From assembly GCA_964019695.1 (NCBI GenBank), contig OZ026522.1, positions 16,118,687-16,182,686 of the forward strand: a stretch of 64,000 bases of DNA, in the 5' to 3' direction. The notes under the pieces were generated by a model. It was not told the origin of the DNA, made no database searches, and saw only the letters and a program-made list of their open reading frames with translations. How positions within the stretch are numbered: position 1 is the stretch's first letter; the number at the start of each line of letters is the position of its first letter. A program made the translations under genes and the position numbers. Shown here piece after piece: positions 1 to 9,850 of the stretch. The stretch is from Loripinus fragilis (taxonomy: Eukaryota > Mollusca > Bivalvia > Lucinida > Lucinidae).

Positions 1-930
1 TATTTCTGATCATGCTCTAATAACATTAAAACGATTTTTTGCCTATATATGTGCAGTTTAATGGGCAAACGTTTAGCGGTCTTTCCGAAAATACTGTCTT
101 TCAATCCAAGGCTTTTTCGTTAAAAATGCAAAAGTATGATTTTTTTTGAAGAAAAATAGTTTTGAGTGAAGTTTTTATCAAATTTAAGTGCAGTTGGTAA
201 TAAACTTCAAAAAACACCAAACACTTGAAATTTTGACTAAAGTAGATTTTTACGCATTTTTTAAAATATCACATTCTTCGAAGTTTTTGAAATTCAATAA
301 TAGCTTGTGTAAAAATTGTTGTATGCATTTTATTTCATCTGAACAAGATAGCCCAAGATAGCCCAAACAGAATCGAACTTGATTCGTCCATTTTGTGATG
401 ACAAACATTTACTGCTGCTGCGCACTTCCGGTTTGAATATAAAACTTAAAAAGTCAATTTGACGGTACTTTGCATTATATTTTAAATTTCCAAACTAGAA
501 CAGTGACGTCTAGTAGTAATATATAATCGCTGAAAATTTCAATGCCGTATCACAGATATTAAGGCGTACAGAACAGTGCGAACTTCCTATGTAAATTGCA
601 TGCAAAAAGCTGAATTTCAATGATTTAGCTGCTGGTAGTGTCTGTCATCATGCTATTACGTAACAGAAAAGAGGAAGCGAATCATTTGAAGCGTGTTTGT
701 CTTTAATCATGGCAGTCAGAAACATCTTCATACAAACAAAAAACAAATGAATGGCGTCTCTGTGGAATATTTCATATTGTAACAAAAAATGTGACTTTTT
801 GAAATGAGGGTACCTTTACTCTAGCATCGTCTGTGCAAGCTCATTTTTAAATGAAATGACCTGCAGAGTTTCGGCAAGGTCTTGGGCGATTTATAGAAGC
901 ATGAATTTTGTATAACCGAATCTTACTTTC
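1..930. other. AT-rich sequence without a recognised gene
   Basis: No frame here has family motifs or codon-like structure. The only local repetition is a short duplicated word near 348-365. The 64-codon minus-strand frame at 847-1041 overlaps the SINE and is not a gene. I see nothing else that I can support. Confidence 0.6.
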
Positions 931-939
931 AAAACTAAC

Positions 940-1145
940 ATAATGGGAGCGCAGTGGCTCAATGGTAGAGTGCTTGTCTCGAGACCGAGGGGCTGCGGGT
1001 TCGAGCCTCACCGGCCTCACTGTGTTGTGGTCCTTGAGCAAGACAAATTTATCCTAGCTTAGTACTGGTTCAACCCAGGAAGACCCGTCCCTGTTTAACT
1101 GAAAGATTGTTGATGGGACGTAAAGAATCAAAACAAACAAACAAA
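940..1145 (+). mobile_element. tRNA-derived SINE, copy 1
   Basis: The head carries an RNA polymerase III A-box-like stretch (TGGCTCAATGGTAGAGTGC, near 954) and a B box (GGGTTCGAGCC, near 998). It is followed by a core containing 'GTCCTTGAGCAAGACAAA' and a 3' segment ending in a (CAAA)n-like tail near 1125-1145. The same head-core-tail order recurs at 14.75 kb (+), 22.65 kb (-), 26.0 kb (-) and 63.88 kb (+), and the 3' half recurs at 55.05 kb. The core resembles the conserved central domain of many metazoan SINEs. Mobilisation would depend on a LINE partner; which one cannot be told here. Confidence 0.85.
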
Positions 1146-1194
1146 CAAAACTAACTTAAAAAATGTAAGGTGACCAATTAGAAATTTTGCTCAG

Positions 1195-1655
1195 TGTATA
1201 CGTCCGCCTTTGCCAAGCATGGCTGATACATTTGACCTTTAATCATAGCTTCTGGCAGCCCAGCTGGAAAATTTTCAAGCTGGAGTGTTTTTCTTTGGTT
1301 TTAGGGTCACAAATATGAACAGCATACTCCAGCTGAGTGCAGGCAAGCGTATTGTATGTATGGGAGTTCAAAGATAGGTCGCATGTCTACCAACGCCCCC
1401 TCACCGCCAAGTACTTAGCACGGGTGACAACTTCCAGGATATGACCATGTAACGTGTACACTAAGTTTATTGCTTTCCCGGTAGTTGTCACCCCCACCAC
1501 CTGGCACTTCGAGGTGTTGAACTCGAGTCCAACTGACTCTCCCACTCCCATTGTCTTTCATTGTTGTTCCATCGTCCAAGTCTTCAACTGTAAAATATAT
1601 GACCGTGTCATCAGCAAAAAGGCGCACCTATGATTACAACTTTTCTGGGAGGTTA
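1195..1655 (-). pseudogene. LINE reverse transcriptase fragment (FADD region)
   Basis: Read on the minus strand, this region gives 'RLFADDTVIY', the catalytic YxDD-type box of non-LTR retrotransposon reverse transcriptases. Behind it, in shifted frames, come pieces matching the downstream RT and thumb region (for example FNTSKCQVV-like, AKYLAV, QLEYAVHICDPKTKE). Several frameshifts and stops show that it is dead. It is probably the 3' continuation of the RT remnant at 2420-3400, because the two lie in the right order and on the same strand. They are separated by 1656-2420, which contains a TTAA-flanked MITE. Confidence 0.75.
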
Positions 1656-1748
1656 AAGGGAAAATTCACACTTTCTTTACTGCATTTATTATAGAGCTTA
1701 CAGTATGGTAGGAATAATCATTCATTTAATGAGTGTGAAATCCCTTTA
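1653..1748. mobile_element. Short TTAA-flanked MITE inside a LINE remnant
   Basis: TTAA occurs at 1653-1656 and 1745-1748. The sequence between starts AGGGAAAATTCACACT and ends as the near-complement AGTGTGAAATCCCT, giving imperfect inverted termini around an ~88-bp element. A TTAA target duplication is the hallmark of piggyBac and Kolobok superfamily insertions; which of these applies cannot be decided from this length. It sits beside the FADD fragment and may have helped break the LINE. Confidence 0.5.
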
Positions 1749-2420
1749 ATTAGCCTGTAATTATTTACTTTCAGTGGGCACTGGGGGTCTGGTCATTTGC
1801 AGGTCAATGAGCTCCTAACAGGTGGACTGGAATCACTATAACCTGCTCAGACACTACCAGTCCAAAGTCTTAAATCCTTGATAATGACAAAAATTAACAA
1901 TGTTTCAAAGTAATATTCTAAGCGGTGTGTACATTGATGACTATATTATGATACATTGACCAAGGTTTGATAATTATTTCTAAAATTCAACCATTAAAGC
2001 ACTAATTTTTACTATAGCAGACAACATATTTTGTAACAACTTTCTTCATTTTGGGTACAATAAGACAAAGCAAAATCAACTGAAACTTATTGATACACAA
2101 AATACTTTTCTTTTAATAGTCGTAACATTCTAATTTGCATTAATCTGACTGATAATTGTTATTAAAACAGTATACTAATTATCCAATATTGAAATGAAGC
2201 AATGTATGGAACCACTAGCAAGGTGATTCCAGGAGTCATTTACCTGACCTGAAATAGAGGTTAATGTCCATCTTTTAATGTCCATTACTGTAATATGGCA
2301 GCCCCCAGAAGTTTAGATTAAAGCAATGAACACTGCCATAATCATCTTAGCAGATGAGGGGATGATCTATGAAAAATAAATAAGTACATTATGAAATATT
2401 TATTTTTGATTAAGTAAAAT
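1749..2420. other. Unassigned AT-rich segment splitting the LINE remnant
   Basis: This stretch lies between two parts of what looks like one minus-strand LINE. It has no coding motif and no clear termini. It may be further inserted sequence or a rearranged LINE segment. Confidence 0.4.
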
Positions 2421-3400
2421 GTTCAAAACCATGAACATACACTTTAATGTATACAAGGAACAATGTAGGCCCAAGACTGATCACCAGGGTACCGCAGATG
2501 TCATAGGGACATACCCTGATTCCTCATATGCAATGACGACAGTCTGTGGCCGGCCACCAAGAAAGGAACGGTTCTATGATAGTGTATTTCATCAAAATCC
2601 ATACTGATGGAGCTACCAAATGAGCTATTGAGAAGTCCAGCAGTATATTATGTGACGTCGACATCTTACTTGGCTAAGAAGCCTCTATGGATGTTTTTCT
2701 CCATTGTTTTTCCAGTCTGGCTCAGCATCAGATGAGTTTGTTGGCATGCACATGTATTTCTCGCAAGATCATCAAACAACATGTTAAGCTGTGTTTGATT
2801 GTCTCTCAAACCACATAGGAGATCGTACAGAATATCATGCTTGTCAAAATGATTTACCAGGCGAAATGCAATAATATGAGCCGCGACAAGTGATTTCCAA
2901 CAATGACATTTTGGCAAGTGTAGACTCAGACGAGCCTGTGCAGCCTCCTTTTAAGCTTAGAAACTCCAAATGATGTTCAGCCAGTAGACAAACACTCAGA
3001 AAATATTCAAACGACTAGCAAAGGTTCTGCTTAGACTGCGCGCATGCGCAGGCTGATCTGAGGCTTTGCTGGTCGCACATACCACATTGAAGGAAATCTC
3101 ATGTCGCAACTCAATTATGTTCAAGAGCCTTTGAGAGAATACAGGTCTGTAATTGTCAGGCAATGTTTTTTCATGTTTTTAAAGATAGGATGATGCCTGT
3201 TTGAAAAGATAACCTGTATGTTTGGTGCACTTTCCTCACGTAATTCTATCAATAATATTGGTTTGAGTGTATCCGGGCCAGCTGCCTTCCAGGTTTTAGA
3301 CTTCTTAAAAGCTTTAGTATGCCAGCTAAAGATACACTTAAAGTCTTCTTTGACGTGAGTGGACCTCTGTATCATTTAGGGGCAATGCCTCAGATGGTAA
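2420..3400 (-). pseudogene. LINE reverse transcriptase, N-terminal and central part, broken
   Basis: Minus-strand translation gives, in order: 'TWKAAGPDTLKPILL' with ELREE after it (the KAAGPD box upstream of the RT palm), an NYRPISL-like relic and 'LEH'. After the MITE comes 'HFDKHDILYDLLCG' ending in 'LFDDLARNTCACQQT', then 'RPQTVVIAYEESGYVPMTS' and a decayed PQGSVLGP box near 2460-2480. This is the layout of Jockey/CR1-type non-LTR RTs. Stops and shifts disable it. The MITE at 2877-3114 interrupts it between the LEH and HFDKHD sequences. Confidence 0.8.
2877..3114. mobile_element. MITE, TGAGCCGCGACA family, copy 1
   Basis: The inverted termini are TGAGCCGCGACA (2877) and TGTCGCAACTCA (end 3114), followed inward by ATTTCCAACAATG / CATTGAAGGAAAT. 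Internal landmarks, shared with copies at 27.95, 58.69 and 60.51 kb, are a 'GTGTAGACTC' block, 'TTGGAGTTTC'-type sequence and 'GCGCAGGCTGATCTGAGGC'. It is inserted in a LINE RT whose coding sequence resumes on the other side, so the ends are well placed. There is no coding capacity. Confidence 0.8.
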
Positions 3401-3508
3401 TTTGCCACAGTTAGCCGCAGCCTATAGTTTTGTATAGTCTTCAAAGTGACAATAGCTCTTTGTTAGAAGTACAGATAATATTCAGCCTGTTCAGCTGTAT
3501 TGGGTTTT

Positions 3509-3960
3509 ATTATATACCTACAAAAAATACCCATTGATACTACCTATTTTCCTACACCAAAATACAAAATCCCGTATCACCCTACTAGCGTTTTCTGATT
3601 CCGTATCACCATCCTCCATAGTTTACCCACGTCGAACTACTTTTACACTGGTACTGTATTTGGGTAAAACCCGGCAACGGGCCGGATTCTGAATCAAATA
3701 TTATTACGATGTCATTTTTCCACGGTTCTTTCTTTTTTAAACGTGTTCGAAAGAAAGACACGACGGCTGTCTGCACTTTTGACTTCACAAATGACGTCAT
3801 ATATATGCGATGACGTTAGATAAGTTTCTGTCTTCCACCACGGGAACAGAAGGAGCTAGAGGTACAAAAATGAAAAATTATAGAAAAACACAATAATTTT
3901 GGTACCAAAATGTTCCTTACGGTTCTTTACCTTACATTTGTGCAAATGCATGTATTATTG
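3509..3960 (+). repeat. Direct repeat unit A flanking a giant palindrome
   Basis: This block starts TATATACCTACAAAAAATAC and includes TTCTGATTCCGTATCACCAT. It is repeated in the same orientation at 4174-4590 with few differences. A diverged relative, sharing GTTTTCTGATTCCGT and the 'TATATAATAAA...GTAACTT' region, lies at 63.48-63.86 kb. It encodes nothing recognisable. Confidence 0.8.
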
Positions 3961-3984
3961 AATCGTTCTAGCCTTGTTGTTGTT

Positions 3985-4194
3985 ATTTTTGTAGGTATAT
4001 AATAAATACATCATTACTTTAGTAACTTGATCCGATGGGTCGGATCACGTCGAGTGGGTGCGCCAGGAACGACCGGATCACACGAGACGAAGTGTGATCC
4101 GGTCGTTCCTGGCGCACCCACTCGACGTGATCCGACCCATCGGATCAAGTTACTAAAGTAATAATGTGTATTTATTATATACCTACAAAAAATA
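3985..4194. repeat. Near-perfect ~200-bp palindrome
   Basis: The centre is an 8-base spacer (GAGACGAA, 4084-4091). The arms pair without mismatch from 4016-4083 to 4092-4159 and continue, with a few changes, through the TATATAATAAATACA block to about 3985 and 4194. The inner arm contains GGTGCGCCAGGAACGACCGG. Such a hairpin would form a stable cruciform and is typical of foldback-type elements. A shorter copy of the inner hairpin is at 4812-4915. Confidence 0.9.
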
Positions 4195-4590
4195 CCCATT
4201 GATACTACCTATTTTCCTACACCAAAATACAAAATCCCGTATCACCCTACTAGCGTTTTCTGATTCCGTATCACCATCCTCCATAGTCTACCCACGTCGA
4301 ACTACTTTTACACTGGTACTGTATTTGGGTAAAACCCGGAAACGGGCCGGAATCTGTATCAAATATTATGACGATGTCATTTTTTCGCGGTTCTTTCTTT
4401 TTTTAAACGTGTTCGAAAGACTCAACGGTTGTCTGCACTTTTGACGTCACAAATGACGTCATATATATGCGATGACGTTGCATAACGTTTCTGTCTTCCA
4501 CCACGGGAACAGGAGGAGCTAGAGGTACAAAAATGAAAAATTATAGAAAAACACAATAAATTTGGTACCAAAATGTTCCTTACGGTCTAA
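4174..4590 (+). repeat. Direct repeat unit B flanking the palindrome
   Basis: This is the second copy of the 3509-3960 block in the same orientation. Scattered substitutions (for example CTACCC for TTACCC near 4290) show that it is not an assembly echo. Confidence 0.8.
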
Positions 4591-4811
4591 TTAAGAAAAC
4601 GAGTACCCACACTTTATGTTTTTGTTCATTTATAAGAAAGTTACAGACGTTTGAAATTCCGAGGTGGACTCGGGGAAGAGGATTTTCAAAATGGCGGTCT
4701 TCCAATTCTTTCAGCAGTGAACAGCTGATGTATTACTACATGTACTTGGGTAAAAATATCATGCCACATCACATAGGTCTGCCATAGTATTTTACCGTAC
4801 ATTTGTGCAAA

Positions 4812-4920
4812 TGGTGCGCCAGGAACGACCGGATCACACGAGACGAAGTCGAGTGTGATCCGGTCGTTCCTGGCGCACCCACTCGACGTGATCCGACCCA
4901 TCGGATCAAGTTACTAAAGT
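4812..4920. repeat. Second, shorter copy of the GGTGCGCCAGG hairpin
   Basis: The arms GGTGCGCCAGGAACGACCGG (4812) and its complement (ending about 4878) flank a 14-base loop. Downstream, the sequence repeats the outer right arm of the large palindrome (CGACGTGATCCGACCCATCG and onward to TTACTAAAGTAATAATGTG). It looks like a one-sided or deleted copy of the same foldback. Confidence 0.8.
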
Positions 4921-4924
4921 AATA

Positions 4925-6270
4925 ATGTGTATAAACTGAAAGGAGTTCGCATTACGAGCCTTAAAGCAGCTTTCAAGTACGAGGGGCTTTCAATATGTAA
5001 TGAAAACAGCCCAGTATATCCAAAAGTTTTTAATTTACACACTTCATAACTACTTTCAATTAAAGGTCTGTTTCTTGGCTAAATAAATGTAAAATTGCAG
5101 TTGTCCAGCTCCTTATCTAATTTACAAGCCACTTGCAAGATAGGGTACTGAAATACACTGCGAAATGAAATAAAACAATGTTTTCAAAAGCAGATAACTA
5201 CATGAACGAGGGGTGTTTTCAGGCTGCTTCTTCGTGTGGTAAATATCCAAATATTGGTGATTTATACCTGCAAAAAGTTTGATATTGCTTAATATTCTAT
5301 GAAATACTGAGGCTGCTAATTTGGTTAAAATCCTCCTTGATGCTACATTTTCTGGCATTCCATTGACAGAGTCGTTTTTGCGTGAACGAATACATAGCGA
5401 AAATTTATACAAAAATCATTTGTAACATTTTTTTTTCTGGTCGCTTTGATGTTAATTTGCAAGTAATACAGCCGATTTTAAAATTTCCGTTTTTAATCTC
5501 GTTCATAAGGTACCCCCAAAACGTCATTTGAAATAAGAAAATCACTTAAAAGAATACCATCTCTGGTTTGAACTGAAATGGATCAGACTAAATACCGCGT
5601 TTCATCGATGTTTGCATTCGGATGCATTATTTGGACATTGTTACACGTATTAACATGTACATAATCTGGCTGGCTAAATTATGGAAAACGAAAATGGTAT
5701 ACCACTCAGATGAGATATTCCTAGATATTGGTTTCAGTTTAACTGGTCTGCTGCCTATACACTGTGTGTATTGAAACTTCGATACAATCAAAATTGTCCT
5801 TTCCTAGTACAAAGCCTCATTTCCGATTTTCATGACCCGTTCGTATTTTAGTGTTTCGTCCATTGCTTTAAACGACGTCAACGTAAGAGGGGGTAACGTA
5901 ATAAAGCCGTTTGCATAAGAAATCGGTAGCGGTCAAAAGTTTGTATTGTTGTAGCAGATAAAGGGGAAATGAGTCAGAAAACTATGGATATGTGTTTCAT
6001 GCATGTTAAATGTTTGTTTTAGAAAATACCGCATGCATTTCTACCTTTGTTAAAATGAGTCTTTACAATTGGGAGGAAAATATATGCAGTGTATATTAGT
6101 GTGCTTTTTAGAAAGTCTGTAACTTATTAAATTTGGAAAGATTAACTTTTGTTTCATGCTTCATTATAATGGCGACACTTTGGTCATTCATTTAGTACAT
6201 GGCATAAAATCCTAACGCGTCTGTGGATGGCGTTATGAATGGGTTTTCATTACATATTGAACCCCCCCTG
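4925..6270. other. Intergenic sequence without recognised features
   Basis: The longest frame (5122-5412, minus) has no family motif and a composition like its surroundings. I see no RNA gene, clear repeat or transposon terminus here. Confidence 0.5.
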
Positions 6271-6274
6271 GTAC

Positions 6275-6390
6275 ATGTGACAATGACCTTTGACTCCAAG
6301 GTCTTATCAGTGATCTGAAACTTTGTTGTAATTTACACGCCATAGGCATTCATTGTGCCAAATATGAACATCCTCGTATAAAATAGCTGC
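6275..6390 (+). repeat. Dispersed repeat with TTTGACTCCAAGGTC core, copy 1
   Basis: It contains TTTGACTCCAAGGTC, then GTGATCTGAAA, then CATAGGC and TTGTGCCAAATATGAA. The same words in the same order recur at 7420-7520. Function unknown. Confidence 0.6.
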
Positions 6391-6892
6391 TGATTTCATC
6401 TGAGAGGGTTCAGAATAATTGTGAATTGCCTGTTGGGATTTACAATGTTTGTAAATGCTTGGTTTAGATAAGACACAGGTGTTCTGGCCAGATGCAGTGT
6501 TGACATCTGTGATTGACAGGTTTATGTTTTAAAAGCGATTTCTGCCACCAGTTTGTTATTGTTTCTTAAAGGTCATATTTATTAGATTGTCAATTCTGAT
6601 GGGATGTTTTAACACTTTCGAAAGGTCGTGATGACAGATGTTACTTAGTTTAGTAAAATTACAAACAGCCCAATAAATAGATCATGTCAATTCTGGCATT
6701 GATTGGCAGGATTGCGCAATACATTTAGTAATATGACCTTTGGGAAATTGCACAATTGGTTTGACTTTGAGTTACTTTTGTATCTTCTGATTGGTTGATA
6801 TAAATGGAACTCTACCTATGTAGAGGGCGCTTTATTGTAAACTTAAATTCTGATTGATTGATGATGTCATTAGGTGGCGCTGTAGTCAGCTT

Positions 6893-7012
6893 CTATCACG
6901 TGACGGCATGGTATATAAGATTCAACCCAGTAAAAGCTTTAGATTTCGGAACTTTATGTCATAGTTAGTTTCTAAAAGTATTTTAGTTGGACTTAAGAAG
7001 ATTTAATAAACT
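6893..7012 (+). promoter_or_regulatory. TATA-box promoter-like block with an E-box
   Basis: A palindromic TCACGTGA site (6896-6903) lies just upstream of TATATAAG (6912-6919). An AATAAA follows near 7006. The combination of TATA box and polyadenylation signal within about 100 bases resembles the U3-R region of a retrotransposon LTR more than a host gene promoter. No downstream coding sequence supports either reading. Confidence 0.3.
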
Positions 7013-7061
7013 TATAAAATTGTGAAAATTGTTGCTGAAATTTATAAGAATTAGACTGTTG

Positions 7062-7306
7062 TTGACTCTTTGCTTATTGTTACTCCCATTGTGGGAGTCT
7101 GTAATTGTTCTATGTTTTGTTGTACGTTACTTTATGTCCATTCTAGTATTGCAATCATCTTGATGGGGAAGAGAGAGCTGGTTGCTTTGCTTAATTTGTC
7201 TTCCTGGTGTCTCGTGATGGTTGAGCGGCTCTTCCTCGCGGTGCCACGGGGTTGTCTGCGGTTTGTGATTTTGGTATTTCCTGATCATACTCACTTACTA
7301 TTTTAG
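7062..7306 (+). mobile_element. ~245-bp mobile repeat, copy A
   Basis: It starts near CTGTTGTTGACT and ends near TGATCATACTCACTTACTAT. Nearly the whole sequence is present, inverted, at about 20097-20345, where it splits a tyrosine-recombinase gene; that shows it is a discrete mobile unit. The last ~22 bases also occur alone at 19552. The 78-codon frame here is open by chance, since the same frame appears in the inverted copy. The class is unknown; its 3' end resembles the end of the retroelement repeats at 15.8 and 47.6 kb (CCTGATC...TTACTTACT). Confidence 0.6.
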
Positions 7307-7419
7307 AAACTCTAAAAGGACTTTGAAAACACAACACGAACTTTGAAGGTTAGAATCAACTACTACGTTACACTCAGTCAAAAATGAAAGAGTAGTTCGT
7401 GTTACAAGCATATTTGACT

Positions 7420-7520
7420 TTGACATTTGACTCCAAGGTCATATGAGTGATCTGAAAAGTACTTGGTAATGGACTCGTCATAGGCTGTAATTGTGCCAAA
7501 TATGAATACACTTTGAGTTT
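7420..7520 (+). repeat. Dispersed repeat with TTTGACTCCAAGGTC core, copy 2
   Basis: This is the second copy of the 6275-6390 sequence (TTTGACTCCAAGGTCATATG, GTGATCTGAAA, TTGTGCCAAATATGAATAC). Confidence 0.6.
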
Positions 7521-7578
7521 GCGTTATGAACAAGATTGACTGACGAACAGACGCGATCAATTACAAAAAAAGTGCGGA

Positions 7579-7737
7579 TATGAAAAGAATCTATCATGAG
7601 TGTGATGGGTAGGATAGAAAAATCTGTCCCGAGGATCTCTGTTTGGCATCACGATGCTTGCCGATTAATGGCAAATGGTGATCCCGAGGGACGGATTTTT
7701 CTATCCTACCCTCACACATATAATGGATTCTTTTTCT
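7579..7737. mobile_element. Hairpin MITE with ~50-bp inverted termini
   Basis: The left arm runs from AAAAGAATCTATCATGAGTG to GGGTAGGATAGAAAAATCTG. The right arm is its near-complement, ending CATATAATGGATTCTTTT. The arms are separated by about 55 bases. Part of the GGGTA(A/G)GATA motif reappears at 7875. No coding capacity. Confidence 0.75.
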
Positions 7738-8782
7738 TGCTCACAACTGTTTTTATTTATTCATTTATATTTGATTTATCTTAAAATAAGCTTTCAGAAG
7801 TCCCAGAATACGCTAAGATGCAATTTCACATGATGACGTTACTTTAGCATTACAATGACGATCCTGTATAGCATGGGTAAGATACGATTTTCTATCCCAG
7901 GGTAAAATCTCGCCTTAGGTGGTCGACCCATCATTGTCTCTTTTGATTTCGATAACATGTGTAGCTAAGAGAAATTGATACTTTTTATACTACAATATCA
8001 AATTCTGCAATCTCAATATATGCATGTTCAGTAATACTGATATTCACTGATCACCAGTGAAGTAAGAGTTGTTGCCCATGATTTGTCTACAGTTACTAAA
8101 ATGCCCCACCGACAGCTAACATCTACAGTGGGACTGTAAATATGGTACTTAGTTGGTCTGCAGGGAATCTTAAGGTTACGAATATGATTTAACAGACCTG
8201 CAGTATCCAGCTGGAGGCATAATAAGTTGTGCATTTGACTGTGCTAGAGGCATGTCTTTGATAGGCATCTGTGTGATACAGCTTTTAAGTTTGGTGGGTT
8301 TGTTGATGGGGATAATGACAAGTTTCCAATATTATACTGGTTATACCTAATATACTAGTAAACCACGTTTTATAGGTCATTCAAGTTAGTTTACCACTAC
8401 CGAGTTGAATCTTACGTTTAATCTCTTGCGTCACTGCATTTAATGCGGCATTTCATCAGTGTCTACACTCTGTGTTAAGGTTAAAAAACTTTAGACAAAA
8501 AACGCAATATATCATATTAATTATAACCTGACACGCCTAGATGTATACAACGGACCATCCCAAATTTATCAAACCAGAAGGAAGACTCCAACAATATACA
8601 AAGGGTTAATTGAACAACAATACATTTTCATGAAGCAGGCTCGCTTTATTTGGCTTGTAATAAGAAACGCCTTTTTCAGTTCTGAACAGCCATAAAGAAC
8701 ACATTTGTGGTCATGTCAGAAAGTTTATGGCGATCTCCATTGTCTTTTGGACAGTATATTTATAAGATTCGACTCTCTAATT

Positions 8783-9021
8783 AGGCTTAAATGAAATGTA
8801 TGTGTGGTTCCTGTTGCCTACCTACCCTATTTTTTTAACCCTACCCTAAACATTAAAATGGTCTTTGGAGAAAAAATACCAAAAATGGTCACTTTTTCAG
8901 ATATTATCACTATTTTCTTTGTTAAATGTTATAACAAAATTTAATAATTTCCCTACCTACCTACCCTGAATTTTGTTGGTATGCAACAGGAACCACACAT
9001 ATATTTCATTTAGGCCTTATG
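8783..9021. mobile_element. MITE with AGGCYTAAATGAAAT termini
   Basis: The left end AGGCTTAAATGAAATGTATG and GTGTGGTTCCTGTTGC match the complement of the right end (GCAACAGGAACCACACATAT, then ATTTCATTTAGGCCT) over about 36 bases. The interior is C-rich (CTACCTACCCT) on both sides. It sits between the IFIRFDSL and VDKL/IPMGT sequences of the fossil RT, so it is an insertion. Confidence 0.8.
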
Positions 9022-9140
9022 TAGACAAATTGTAAGTATTCCAATGGGTACTATTTGTGGTCCTCTTGTCGCAGATTTGTTTCTGTTTTGATATGAACAG
9101 GCGTCATATTGTTTACACCTGACAGTAATCAGGATTAACT

Positions 9141-9377
9141 GGGCCTCGTCGCGAGAAAACCTGTCTTCGGGGTGTCCGGCAAAGCGAGTTTCAAACCAGT
9201 CTCCTCAGCTACAGAGACTAGCTAGAAAATTGAGATTTCACCTGTAGCAAGTTTGCATATAATACTTTCCAAAACGTGAATAACAAAGGCGCTGATCAGA
9301 CTGCGCGGATGCGCAGGCTGGTCTGCGCCTGTGTTGTTCGCAAACCCCCGAAGACAGGTTTTCTCGCGTCGAGGCCC
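9141..9377. mobile_element. MITE, GGGCCTCG family, copy 1, with 4-bp target duplication
   Basis: The inverted termini start GGGCCTCGTCGCGAGAAAAC and CTGTCTTCGGGG, with the complement ending CGCGTCGAGGCCC. AACT flanks both sides (9137-9140 and 9378-9381). Removing the element and one AACT joins the fossil RT in register (SDDNQAD-like into GAFNSFARYLDN). The interior holds a 'GATCAGACTGCGCGGATGCG' block shared with the copy at 59912. 237 bases, non-coding. Confidence 0.88.
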
Positions 9378-9654
9378 AACTTATTGGAGCATTCAATTCT
9401 TTTGCAAGATATCTAGATAACTTAGTTTGGTCCTTACTTAGAATAAATGGTAAGTCAGATATATCCCACAGAACTTCCATTAAATAGGGCACATTCTCCT
9501 TAAAACTGAAAACTCCCTTTTTGGACTTGACCATAACAAACGGTAGAGTTTCATCAAATATTTACGAGAAGCCAGATGATTTTAATATTGAAATAGTTTA
9601 TTTCCCTTTTCTTGATAGAGATGTTCCTATGGTGTACATATTTTGCACCTTACT

Positions 9655-9850
9655 GAAGCCCTCTCAGGGGTTTTGGGGAACATGGGAACAAGGGTATTTA
9701 TTGCAGGGGAACAAAGGTCAACTTTTGAGGGAAAAGGGGAACACAGACACTATTGGGGAACAGGGAACATAAGAATATTTTGGGGAACAGGGGAACATGC
9801 CAATTTATTTCAGGGGAACAAGGGAACACGTATCCCCTGGGAGGGCCTCC
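9655..9850. mobile_element. GGGGAACA-rich MITE
   Basis: The short inverted termini are GCCCTCTCAGGGG / CCCCTGGGAGGGC. The interior contains many GGGGAACA or GGGAACA words (about ten in 170 bases), giving strong G bias on the plus strand. It separates the GVYI-equivalent and RFARVCSN-equivalent parts of the fossil RT. Two overlapping plus-strand open frames here are by-products of the repeated word. Confidence 0.65.

Noticed and set aside
940..1020. Functional tRNA gene at the SINE head
   Set aside because: A and B boxes are present but the acceptor stem does not pair and a SINE core follows; the same structure recurs five times.
7070..7306. 78-codon plus-strand frame, nearly identical to an 87-codon frame at 20070-20333 (minus)
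   Set aside because: The similarity is that of a repeated DNA element in two orientations, not of two genes; no domain or promoter logic supports it.
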